From assembly GCA_026005175.1 (NCBI GenBank), contig BPKO01000006.1, positions 62,001 through 126,000 on the forward strand: a stretch of 64,000 nt of DNA, in the 5' to 3' direction. This stretch comes from Candidatus Tectimicrobiota bacterium (lineage in GTDB: Bacteria > Tectomicrobia > Entotheonellia > Entotheonellales > Entotheonellaceae). The position numbers were made by a program, and so were the translations under genes. Shown here piece after piece: positions 8,954 to 16,764 of the stretch (positions are counted from its first letter, which is position 1; the number at the start of each line of letters is the position of its first letter). The notes beneath the pieces were generated by a model. That model was not told where the DNA came from and ran no database searches. It saw only the letters and a program-made list of their open reading frames with translations.

Positions 8954-9514
8954 ATGAAAAAAACTCTTAGGGCTCCTGCTGGTCTGCCTGCTTCCCGCCT
9001 TGGGCTGGGGCCGACCCTGTTACGGTTTTTTTCGAGCCGTCCACTTCGGTGGTGTTGCCCGGGGGACGTTTTCACCGTCGACATCAAAGCCAATATCCCA
9101 GACCCCGTGCTGGGCTGGGGGCTGGGATGTCACGTTTGATTCGAGCCTCCTTACCCTCGTGGGGGCGCCGGCCATTGGCCCATCCTGGGTTGCGGCTTTT
9201 GCTCCTGATGGCGATGGGCTGGCCGGACTGGCCTTTCCGCTGCCTGTCTCCGGCAACGATATCCTCCTGGCTACCCTCACCTTTGAGGCGACGGCCTTAG
9301 GGACTTCCTCGCTGATTGCCAGCGTGACCCCGCTTGACCTCACCGAAGGATTCCCCCTGGCGCCTCCTGCCTCGCCGGGAAGCTTTGCCGATGTGGTGTT
9401 CACGGCGGGCACGGTCCCACGTGGTGCCCGAACCCGGCACGGTGGTGGCTGCTGAGCAGCGGCCTTTTTGGCCTGCTCGGCTACAGCTGGCGGCGCCGGC
9501 AGCTGGCAGCATGA
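8954..9514 (+). CDS. Cohesin-like PEP-CTERM surface protein (several frameshifts)
   Basis: ATG at 8954 has a perfect AGGAGG 7 nt upstream. Reading across single-base indels near 8970, 9030, 9055, 9110 and 9420 gives: a signal peptide (MKKTL plus leucine-rich core), LPGDVFTVDIKANI, DVTFDSSLLTLVGAPAIG, SGNDILLATLTFEATALG, and a C-terminus VPEPGT, a hydrophobic stretch, then YSWRRRQLAA. The PGD-FTVDI, VTFDSSLL and ATLTFEA blocks match the cohesin fold. The PEP motif, membrane helix and arginine cluster form a PEP-CTERM signal, which is recognised by an exosortase that sorts proteins to the cell surface. About 185 residues. The gene follows one whose product ends in a dockerin-like module, so the two may bind each other. 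No exosortase gene is in the window. Confidence 0.7.
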
Positions 9515-9524
9515 GCCTATTGAG

Positions 9525-9577
9525 AAAGGGGACAGGCTCCTTTTTGTGGGGCGCCGAAAAAGGAGCCTGTCCCCTTT
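9525..9577. repeat. REP-like inverted repeat pair
   Basis: Two perfect 21-bp arms (9525-9545 and 9557-9577) flank an 11-nt spacer. Each arm carries AGGGGACAGGCTCC bounded by A/T tracts, related to the half element at 1458-1480. As RNA it would fold into a long stem and could end transcription of the preceding gene, since the right arm ends CCCCTTT. The rest of the 9515-9707 gap holds no recognisable gene. Confidence 0.65.
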
Positions 9578-9707
9578 AGGCGTCTTGTGCAACCGCTTCC
9601 GGAGCGAATGAAGCAAGCGGGGGATATACACGGGGGCAGGAACTGGTCTATAGTATGCAGCCGGCCCTGGACGCTCCCCGGGGGCGCCTTGCAGGAGGGA
9701 GGAGCCG

Positions 9708-10049
9708 ATGCATGCTGTGGTCAACGTCAAGCTGTGCGGCCTCCTGGCACGGCTTGCCGGACACTGTGCCACGCGGGTGGTAAAAGTCTCCGAGCAGACG
9801 ACCGTCTACGACGTGCTGGTGGCCCTGGCCGAACAGTACGGCCCGGCCCTTTGCCGCCGCTGTCTTCTGTTCGCCCGACACGCTACGGGCCCAGCTGCGC
9901 GTCTTCCTTGACGGGCAGGAGGTAGGGGCCAGCGACCGCCTGCTGCGCTATGGTGCGGTCCCCGGGCAGGTGGTGGTGCGTATCGTGCCCGCCGCACGCA
10001 AGGAGGCACCGGCGAGGTGCGGTTGCCAACCGAGCAGCGGGCATCCTGA
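9708..10049 (+). CDS. MoaD/ThiS-like ubiquitin-fold protein (frameshifted)
   Basis: Small beta-grasp protein. The N-terminal half reads VNVKLCGLLARLAG, VVKVSEQTTVYDVLVALAEQYG; after a frame change near 9868 it continues SPDTLRAQLRVFLDGQEVGASDRLL and VPGQVVVRIVPAARK. This is the MoaD/ThiS pattern of sulfur-carrier proteins for molybdopterin or thiamine synthesis. A second indel near 9995 would give AARKGGTGEVRLPTEQRAS then stop, so the Gly-Gly pair that normally ends these proteins would be followed by about 12 residues. That extension, if real, would need removal before sulfur loading. ATG 9708 is preceded by GGAGGGAGGAG. It sits 22 nt before a nitrilase gene rather than molybdenum-cofactor genes. 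Function in this context is unknown. Confidence 0.6.
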
Positions 10050-10071
10050 GGGTGCCTCTGGAGGAACCGTG

Positions 10072-11188
10072 ATGACCGCCTACCCCCACCTTCACCCTGG
10101 CCGTGGCGCAAGCCGCGCCAGTGTTCTTTGACCGCGAGGCCTCAACGGAAAAAGGCCTGCCGGCTCATCGCCGCGGCCGCCGAGCAGGGCGCCACCCTGG
10201 TGGCTTTTGGCGAGGCCTGGCTCCCCGGCTACCCCTTCTTTGCCTTTGCCAGCCCTTCCAAGCTGTGGTGGCAGGCGGCGGCAGAGTACTTGGCCAGTGC
10301 CGTGGAAATCCCCAGCCCTACCACGGAGCGGCTGTGCGCCGCGGCACGCCGTGCCGGCATCGACGTGGGTGATCGGCGTGGTGGAGCGCGACCGGCGCAC
10401 GCAGGGCACGGTGTACTGCACGCTGCTGTTCATCGGCCGCGAAAGGCACCATTCTCGGCCGCCACCGCAAGCTCAAGCCCACCCACGCCGAGCGCACCAT
10501 CTGGGGGGAAGGCGACGGCCAGGGCCTGCGCGTGTACGATCGCCCCTACGGCCGCTTGAGCGGCCCTCAATTGCTGGGAACACAACATGGTGCTCCCCGG
10601 CTACGCCCTCATGGCCCAGGGCACCCAGATCCACGTGGCTGCCTGGCCGGGGCCGCGAGCCCAAGGCAGCCCCCAGAGGCGCCCATCGCCGTGTGGCCGC
10701 GCCAGCTCCTGCTGTCGCGTGCCTTCGCTTCCCAGGCCGGCTGCTACGTCCTCGTTGCCAGCGGCCTGCGCCTGCCCCGAGGATACTCCGGAGCGCTACC
10801 GCGAGCTGGCCACGTTCTACCACACCGGCGACAGCTGCATCATCGACCCGCGCGGCGAGATCCTGGCCGGGCCGGTGCGTGGCGAGACCCTCCTCACGGC
10901 GCAGGGGTCGCTGGAAGCCGTCTATGCCGCCAAAGCCCGCCTGCGACGTGGGCGGCCACTACTCCCGCCCGGACGTGTTGCAGCTCTTGCTCCGCGCGCG
11001 GCCACCGCAGCGGCTGCTGGAAACGGTGCCTGCGGACAGCCTGGATGACGCTCCCGCTGGCTGCCGACCGCCAGGCTGCGGTGCTGCCGGAGCAAGCAGA
11101 AACGGCCAGCCGCGCCGGGCCAGCCGAGGTCCCAGGGCGCATAGCCCGGCCAGAAGGCGCTTGCCCTTGCCGACTTCGCTCGCGCTGA
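10072..11188 (+). CDS. Nitrilase (many single-base insertions)
   Basis: Hydrolyses a nitrile to carboxylic acid and ammonia. Removing single surplus bases restores the family: FTLAVAQAAPVFFDREAST, then the catalytic glutamate in VAFGEAWLPGYP, the catalytic lysine in GRHRKLKPTHAERTIWGEGD, the catalytic cysteine in GLNCWEHNMVLPGYALMAQG, and C-terminal CDVGGHYSRPD. All three active-site residues (Glu, Lys, Cys) are present. At least seven breaks (near 10085, 10155, 10370, 10445, 10568, 10650, 10785) are each fixed by deleting one base, mostly inside a short homopolymer. ATG 10072 has GGAGG 7 nt upstream. The C-terminal end is uncertain: candidate stops are 11048 and 11188. CaiB-type CoA-transferase genes follow, so the acid product may be activated to a CoA ester. 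Confidence 0.78.
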
Positions 11189-11215
11189 TGCATACCGCAG
11201 AGAGGACACCGCCCC

Positions 11216-12419
11216 ATGACCCAGACTGCTCTAGCAGATCTTCGCGTGCTGGAATGGTCCCACCGCGTTACCGGCCAGTACACGGGAAAACTCCTGGCCG
11301 ACCTGGGCGCCGAGGTGATCAAGCTCGAACCCCCTGAGGGCGATGCCACGCGCCGCGAAGGCCCCTTTCCCCAAGACAGGCCACATCCCGAGCGCAGCGG
11401 CCTTTTTGCGTACCTTAACACCAACAAGCGCGGCATCACCCTCGACGTCACCACCGCCACCGGCCGGGCGCTGTTCGTGCGGCTGGTGCAGCAGGTGGAC
11501 GTGCTCATTGAGGACCATCCCCCGCAGGAAGTGGAAGCCCTGGGTCTTACTTACCCGGCGCTGGCCCAGCACCACCCTCGCCTGGTGATGACCTCCATCA
11601 CCCCCTTTGGCCAGAGCGGCCCCCGCCGCAGCTGGCGCGGCAGCCACCTTACCTCTTTTCATGCCAGCGGCCAGGGCTACCTCTTGCCGCCCGGCACGCG
11701 GTTTCCAGAGCGGCCGCCGGTGGTGGCCGGGGTGCGGGCCGGCGACTACCAGTGCGCTTTTGGCGCTGCCATCGCCACCCTGGGCGCCTTGCTGTGGCGC
11801 GAAACTTCCGGCCAGGGGCAGCACGTCGACCTCTCCGAGCAGGAGTGGGGCCTCAACCTCAACGCCATCACCCTGGCGCGCTTTTTCCTCGACGGCTTTG
11901 TCGAGTCGCGCCAGAGCCAGCGGTACACCTTCCTGGGCAAGCTGCCGTGTAAAGACGGCTATGTGGTGATCCTCACCCCGGAGGAGCGCCACTGGTGGCA
12001 GCTGGTGGAGATGATGGGACGCCCCGGCCTGGGCCCTGGAGGAGAAGTACGCCGACGCCGCCAACCGCCGGCGCGACGGTCCCCTGCTGACGGCGCGCGT
12101 CGCCGAGTGGCTGCGCGACAAGAGCAAGCACGAGCTCCTTGAGCTGGGGCTGCGCTACGGCGTGCCGATTGGCTACGTGGCCACGCCGGCCGACCTCTAC
12201 GCCTCGCCGCAGCTGCAGGCCCGCGGCTTCTTCGAGCGGGTAGAGCACCCGGAACTCGGCACCCTGCTGCTGCCCACCGCGGCGTACCGCTTTTCGCAGA
12301 CGCCGTGGCGCTTGCAGCGGCCGGCGCCGCGGCTGGGGGAGCACAACGCCGAGGTCTACGGCGAGCTGGGCTATACCGCCGCCGACTTGGTGGCCTTGCG
12401 CCAGTGCGGCGTCATCTGA
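11216..12419 (+). CDS. CaiB/BaiF (type III) CoA-transferase, first copy (one frameshift)
   Basis: Moves CoA between acids through an aspartyl-CoA intermediate. Family blocks are LADLRVLEWSHRVTGQYTGKLLADLGAEVIKLEPPEGDATR, seen in shorter runs as VLEWSHRVTGQYTGKLLADL and GAEVIKLEPPEGD, then YLNTNKRGITLDVTTATGRALF, VMTSITPFGQSGP, and C-terminal LQARGFFERVEHPELGTLL with RLGEHNAEVYGELG. One indel near 12031 joins MGRP to ALEEKYADAANRRRDGP. Length about 400 residues is normal. The ATG at 11216 follows AGAGGAC. The usual catalytic aspartate lies in the region after the DVTTATGR block; VLIEDHPP is the local sequence but I could not confirm alignment. The next gene is a second CaiB paralogue 11 nt downstream, suggesting a heteromeric enzyme. 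Confidence 0.85.
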
Positions 12420-12430
12420 AAGGAGAAGGC

Positions 12431-13642
12431 ATGGAAGCCTTGCGCGGCATCCGCATCGTCGACTTTACCTGGGCGGCGGCCGGACCCTACATCACGCAGC
12501 TGCTGGCTTACCTGGGGGCCGAGGTCATCCGCATCGAAAGCACGCGCCGCCTCGACCTGCTGCGCGTGCTGCCCCAGGTCCTGGGCTGGACCGAAGCGAT
12601 CGATGTCAACCAGTCGCCGCCTTTCCACCAGATCAACGCCAACAAGCTCAGCGTCACCCTCAACCTGCACCACCCCAAAGGGGTGGCGCTGGTCAAGCGG
12701 CTGGTGGCCATCAGCCAGGCGGTGGTGGAGAACTTCAGCCCCGGGGTGATGGATCGCCTCGGCCTGGGCTACGAGGCGCTGCGCGCCGTGAAGCCGGACC
12801 TCGTCATGCTTTCTTCTTCGATTTCCGGCCGCCACGGCCCGGAAGCCGCCCTCAAGGGCTATGCGCCGATCATGGCGGCGCTGGGCGGTGTGTCGCACCT
12901 GACCGGTTACGCCGACGACGAGCCCAGCGAGATCCGCGGGCCGGCAGATCTCATCGCCGCCACGCAGGCGGCTTACGCCCTCATGGTGGCGCTGTACCAC
13001 CAGCGCAAGACCGGCCAGGGACAGTACATCGACTTTGCCTCGCGCGAAGCCCAGTGCGTGCTCATCCCCGAAGCCCTGCTAGAGTACGCCATGCACGGCC
13101 GTATTCTGTCTCGCCAGGGCAACGCCGCCCCCGGTCTGGCGCCGCACAACTGCTACCCTTGCCGCGGGGAGGACCGCTGGATCAGCATCGCCGTGTCCAG
13201 CGAGGAACAGTGGCAGGCGCTGTGCCGCCTCATGGGCAACCCGGCGTGGTGCCGCGCGCCGCAGTTTGCCGATGCCTACCAGCGCTGGTGCCACCGCGAG
13301 GCGCTGGACCAGCACCTGGCAGCCTGGACCCGCCAGCAGGAGGCCGAGGAACTGGCGGCGCGCCTGCAGGCGGCGGGCATTGCCGCTGCGCCGTCGATGG
13401 ACGCGCGGCAGCTGGTCAGCGATCCCCACCTGCAGGCACGCGGCGCCTTCTGCCAGCTGCCCCACCCCGAGTTGGGCACGGTCACCGTGCTGGGGCCGCC
13501 CTTTAAGATGTCGTGCACCCCGCCTGCCGTGGTCAGGGCGGCACCGGCGCTGGGCGAGCACAACGACTACGTCTTCGGTGAGCTGCTGGGCCTGTCGGCG
13601 GCAGAGCGCCGTGCTCTGGCCGCAGAAGGAGTCTTTGCGTGA
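12431..13642 (+). CDS. CaiB/BaiF (type III) CoA-transferase, second copy
   Basis: A 403-residue intact type III CoA-transferase. It opens with EALRGIRIVDFTWAAAGPY and LAYLGAEVIRIESTRRLDLL, continues with INANKLSVTLNLHHPKGVAL, VVENFSPGVMDRLGLGYEAL (the VxENFxPG block in which the family nucleophile region lies), VMLSSSISGRHGPEAALKGY, and ends with HPELGTVTVLGPPFKMS and LGEHNDYVFGELLGL. ATG 12431 follows AGGAGAAGG. It is close to and colinear with the first CaiB gene; pairs of CaiB subunits are known for benzylsuccinate- and related CoA-transferases. The acid product of the upstream nitrilase is a possible substrate, which is inference only. Confidence 0.88.
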   Translation: MEALRGIRIVDFTWAAAGPYITQLLAYLGAEVIRIESTRRLDLLRVLPQVLGWTEAIDVNQSPPFHQINANKLSVTLNLHHPKGVALVKRLVAISQAVVENFSPGVMDRLGLGYEALRAVKPDLVMLSSSISGRHGPEAALKGYAPIMAALGGVSHLTGYADDEPSEIRGPADLIAATQAAYALMVALYHQRKTGQGQYIDFASREAQCVLIPEALLEYAMHGRILSRQGNAAPGLAPHNCYPCRGEDRWISIAVSSEEQWQALCRLMGNPAWCRAPQFADAYQRWCHREALDQHLAAWTRQQEAEELAARLQAAGIAAAPSMDARQLVSDPHLQARGAFCQLPHPELGTVTVLGPPFKMSCTPPAVVRAAPALGEHNDYVFGELLGLSAAERRALAAEGVFA

Positions 13643-13652
13643 GAGCGCGCTT

Positions 13653-13679
13653 GCCCGCCGCGCGCCCTTACTTGCGGCA
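13653..13679. repeat. 27-bp direct repeat, left copy
   Basis: Identical over 27 bp to 14403-14429, exactly 750 bp away. On the minus strand it contains the last codons and stop of a methyltransferase-type C-terminus (CRK, stop). The bases just inside read GHYL before CRK, so this copy looks like a second methyltransferase 3' end next to vapC, although no other part of such a gene remains. Confidence 0.75.
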
Positions 13680-13699
13680 GAGGTAATGGCCCAGAGGCG

Positions 13700-14119
13700 T
13701 CACGGGCCACGTGGTAGAAAATCGATGGCCTCCAGCGTCACATGGGCGGCAAGAAGGCGGAAGTGTCGATCGTGATGGAGTAGTACATAGCCATGGCTCA
13801 TGGCCAGGAAGGCGATCAAGAGGTCCACGGTCGGCACGGTCACGCCGCGGCGGCGTAGCCCAAAGCCCATTCGATACAGCTGCTGCCAGTTGAGGTCATG
13901 CAGCGGGAGCTGCTCGAGACTGGCCAGGCGGGCTTCTAGCGCTTCGAATTCCTGCGGCGTCTTGCACCCTTGAAGCAGTTCAAGGACAACCAGTGGGGTG
14001 GTGGCGACCTGATCGCGGTCGAGCGCCTCGCGCAATAGCGCATGGAGTTCTGCCGGTCCATCACGGCGGAATCCGGCGATCCACGCCGAGGTGTCGACCA
14101 GAAGGCGCCTATTCTTCAC
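13700..14119 (-). CDS. vapC: PIN-domain ribonuclease toxin VapC
   Basis: A 139-residue PIN nuclease that would cut RNA when freed from its antitoxin. Four acidic positions of the Mg-binding site are visible: Asp in RRLLVDTSAWIAGF, Glu in PLVVLELLQGCK, Asp in TVPTVDLLIAFLAM, and Asp in LLHHDRHFRLLAAH. GTG at 14119 is chosen as the start because it gives the normal N-terminus VKNRRLLVDTS and an 11-nt overlap with vapB; the in-frame ATG at 14143 would overlap by 35 nt. Gene order antitoxin-toxin and overlap are typical of vapBC. The pair lies between two copies of a 27-bp repeat, suggesting it arrived as a unit. Confidence 0.9.
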   Translation of the reverse strand: MKNRRLLVDTSAWIAGFRRDGPAELHALLREALDRDQVATTPLVVLELLQGCKTPQEFEALEARLASLEQLPLHDLNWQQLYRMGFGLRRRGVTVPTVDLLIAFLAMSHGYVLLHHDRHFRLLAAHVTLEAIDFLPRGP

Positions 14120-14315
14120 TACGCATCTTCTCCAGGTCCTCAAACGTCAGCGCAAACGCGTCATAGGTGCCAATCATCTCGCGTAACTCTTGGCGCCGCT
14201 TGCTTCGGAGATACTCGGTGAGCGCGATGACAATGGCTTCTTTCTTCGTTTTTGCTCCTGCCACCCGCTGTACTTCCTGAAGCAACGCGGCATCGATGTC
14301 AAGCGTGGTGCGCAT
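14109..14315 (-). CDS. vapB: VapB-type antitoxin
   Basis: A 68-residue protein starting MRTTLDIDAALLQEVQRVAG, followed by AKTKKEAIVIALTEYLRSKR. This is the short ribbon-helix-helix DNA-binding pattern of VapB antitoxins (the type II DUF2191-like group): a beta strand, two helices, and an acidic C-terminus that would wrap the toxin (FALTFEDLEKMRSEE). It would neutralise VapC and repress its own operon. AGGAGGAAAAGG lies directly upstream of the start. The stop codon overlaps the vapC start. Confidence 0.88.
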   Translation of the reverse strand: MRTTLDIDAALLQEVQRVAGAKTKKEAIVIALTEYLRSKRRQELREMIGTYDAFALTFEDLEKMRSEE

Positions 14316-14402
14316 CCCTTTTCCTCCTGTGGAGACCTCCTACTGGCACGAGGACATCATAGCGCGGGATGGCGCGGCGGACCAGCTGGCAGGTCTGGTT
14401 TC

Positions 14403-14429
14403 GCCCGCCGCGCGCCCTTACTTGCGGCA
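14403..14429. repeat. 27-bp direct repeat, right copy
   Basis: Second copy of 13653-13679. It spans the end of the methyltransferase gene (stop codon at 14418-14420, minus strand) and 15 bp beyond it. The two copies bound the vapBC pair. Confidence 0.75.
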
Positions 14430-15480
14430 AATGTAAATGCTGTTTTGCGGCCCCCGGAGCGTCGACCACCTCGATGGAAGTGAAGCCGGCAGCGTGCAGC
14501 ATCTGCCGCGCCAGCTGCTCGCCCCAGGCAGTGCCCAGTCCGGCGCCGCCTTCGGCCAGCGACACGGTCATGCAGTGCAGCACGCTCATGCCGTACATGT
14601 ACGGGGCAAAGGGGTTGCCGAGGTTGTCTTCTAGGCGGCTCGACGCCTTGGGCTCGACCATCATATAGACGCCATCTGGCGCCAGGGCAGCGGCGATGCG
14701 CCGCAAGGTGGTGGCCGGGTCGCGCTGGTCGTGGATGGCATCAAAAGAGGTGATGAAGTCGAACTTGGGCTCTTCTGGCAGCTGCGTGGCATCGAGCACC
14801 TCGAAGCGGGCGTTGGTGAGCCCCATGCCCTGCGCTTCGGCGCGGGCGCGGGCGATGGCCTCGGCGCTCAGGTCGTAGCCGACAAACGTCGACTGCGGGT
14901 ACTCGCGGGCCATCACGTTGATGGCGTGCCCCGTGCCGCAGCCGATGTCGGCGACGCGAATGCCGGCCTTGAGGCGCTCGGGCAGGCCGGCCACTTTGGG
15001 CAGAAAGCCCCGGATGAGCAGGCCGTCGTAGAGCAGGCGCCAGGAGGCGTCCATGGCCTCGGTGAAGTCCGGCCGGTAGGCGTCGTAAGGCACGCCGCCA
15101 CCGCGGCGGAAGCACTCCGTCACCTGCGGCAGGCGCTTGGCCAGCATGGCCACCACCTGGCTGCTGGGGGCCAGGTTGCGGCTGGAGGTGCCGGTGAGGC
15201 AAACAGCGTGCTCGGGGGGCAAGGAAAAGACCCGCGTCGCCGCGTCGTACTCAATGAGGCCGCCGGTGGCCATGGCCGCCAGCCACTCGCGCACGTAGCG
15301 CTCGTGAAGCCCGGCGCGCGCTGCCAGCTCCTCGCTGGTGCCTGGGCCCTGGGCCAGGGTCTCGAACAGCCCCGTCTTGTGGCCGATCTCCACCAGCATG
15401 GCGAGGATACCGCTGGTGTAGAGGCCAAAGACCTTGCGGGCAAACTCCTGCACTTTCTTCTTGTCCAGGGGCTGGTTCAT
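14418..15480 (-). CDS. SAM-dependent class I methyltransferase with N-terminal winged-helix-like domain (frameshift at 3' end)
   Basis: About 354 residues. The N-terminal part (VFGLYTSGILAMLVEIGHKTGLF, GTSEELAARAGLHERYVREW, GLIEYDAATRVFSLPPEHA) is a helix-turn-helix-like domain of the Rv2258c-type family. The Rossmann domain follows with IRVADIGCGTGHAINVMA (motif I), FVGYDLSAEAIARARAEA, and FDFITSFDAIHDQRDPATTL. One indel near 14453 restores the end as PQNSIYICRK and stop, matching the common family ending. The ATG overlaps the hisC-like stop by 4 nt (ATGA), so both belong to one operon. Substrate unknown. Its 3' terminus is duplicated at 13653-13679. Confidence 0.82.
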
Positions 15481-16592
15481 CGCCCTTCTCCTTCTTCCAG
15501 CTCGGCCAGGACCTGCCGCAGCACCTCGGCAAAGAGGCGGCGCTCGGCCGGCGTGCCCACGGTGACGCGAAAGCAGCAGTCAAGCGGCGGCACGCTCGGC
15601 TTGCGCACGAAAACGCCGCGGGCCAGCAGCGCCTCGAGGATGGCCTGGGCACGCCGAGCGCTGCCGGCGTCGAAGCTGACAAAATTGGTCGCCGAGGGCA
15701 GGGTGGCCAGGCCCACTGCGCGAGCCAGGGCCTCGTAGTCGCGCCGGCCTTCGGCGACCGCCTGCACCACTCCCTGCACGAAGCCCGGATCCTGCAAGGA
15801 AGCCAGGGCGCCGGCCTGAGCCACGCGGTTGACCCCAAAGTGCAGCCGGATCTTGTCAAAAGCGGCCACCACCTCAGGGGCAGCCAGGGCGTAGCCCACG
15901 CGCGCCCCGGCCATGCCGTGCGCTTTGGAAAACGTGCGCATGCGGATGAGGCGCGGATCCTCTACGGTAAGGGGCAAGATGGCCTCAGGGGGCGCAAACT
16001 CGCAGTAGGCCTCGTCAAGCACGAGCATGCAGTGGCGCGGCAGCGCGGCAAGGAACGCCTGCAGCGCCGCGGCCGTATGCCAGGTGCCCGTGGGGTTGTC
16101 GGGGTTGGCCAGAAACACCAGAGGGGCGCCGGTGCGGGCCGCCGCTTCCGCCAGCCCTTCCAGGTCGTTGTGGTCGTTGCGGTAAGGGACAAAGTGCAGC
16201 CGGCCGCCGTAGCCCTCCACGTGGTAATTGAAGGTGGGATAGGCGCCCAGCGAGGTGACCACCGCCGTGCCAGGCGCCACAAAAGCACGCACCGCCAGCC
16301 CCAGCAAGTCGTCGATGCCGGCGCCTACGGTTATCCTGGCCATGGGCACCCCGCAGGTGGCGGCCAGCGCTTCGCGCAGCTCGTAATTTTCCGGGTCGTT
16401 GTACCAGGAAATGCGGGCCAGCGCCCGCTGCATCGCCTCTTGTGCCTTGGGCGAGACGCCAAAGGCGCTTTCGTTGGCTCCCAGGCGCAGCCGGAAAGGG
16501 CGCCCAAAGCGGCGCTCCAGCGCCTCCGGGCCCACAAAGGGCACCGTGGCGGGGAGCTGCTTCAGCAGCGAGGTAAACGGTAACTCTGCCAT
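15477..16592 (-). CDS. hisC: Histidinol-phosphate aminotransferase-like (HisC) PLP enzyme
   Basis: A 371-residue fold-type I aminotransferase of the HisC group. Motifs: RLRLGANESAFGVSPKA near residue 35, SWYNDPENYELREALA, the ITVGAGIDDLLGLAVRAF phosphate-binding loop, FLANPDNPTGTW (Asn for the PLP ring), LVLDEAYCEFA (Asp/Tyr), the Schiff-base lysine in RTFSKAHGMAGARVGYA, and the C-terminal RVTVGTPAERRLF arginine block. It would use histidinol phosphate, or a related aromatic or amino-acid substrate; no other his genes are adjacent, so a different physiological role is possible. The frame is intact, and the stop overlaps the start of a methyltransferase gene. Confidence 0.82.
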   Translation of the reverse strand: MAELPFTSLLKQLPATVPFVGPEALERRFGRPFRLRLGANESAFGVSPKAQEAMQRALARISWYNDPENYELREALAATCGVPMARITVGAGIDDLLGLAVRAFVAPGTAVVTSLGAYPTFNYHVEGYGGRLHFVPYRNDHNDLEGLAEAAARTGAPLVFLANPDNPTGTWHTAAALQAFLAALPRHCMLVLDEAYCEFAPPEAILPLTVEDPRLIRMRTFSKAHGMAGARVGYALAAPEVVAAFDKIRLHFGVNRVAQAGALASLQDPGFVQGVVQAVAEGRRDYEALARAVGLATLPSATNFVSFDAGSARRAQAILEALLARGVFVRKPSVPPLDCCFRVTVGTPAERRLFAEVLRQVLAELEEGEGR

Positions 16593-16697
16593 CGCCTCCT
16601 CTACCTACACCGGGGTATGCTGCCCTCTGCCGCCGGTGGCAGCGGGCAGCATAGCAAAGGCTGCAGCAGCCGTCTAGCCTGCCCGAACACCTCGGCA

Positions 16698-16727
16698 TTG
16701 CTTCCGGCGGAGGGTTCCCGGTACAAT
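16698..16727 (+). promoter_or_regulatory. Candidate sigma-70 promoter
   Basis: TTGCTT (16698-16703), 18-nt spacer, TACAAT (16722-16727). It lies 38 nt upstream of the GTG start at 16765, in the divergent gap between hisC and the epimerase gene. Confidence 0.5.
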
Positions 16728-16764
16728 GGCGGCCGGGTGACGCCAAACAGGGGAGGAAAAGGCC

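Noticed and set aside
14119-14143. ATG 14143 as vapC start
   Set aside because: It would overlap vapB by 35 nt; GTG 14119 gives the normal PIN N-terminus and a typical short overlap.
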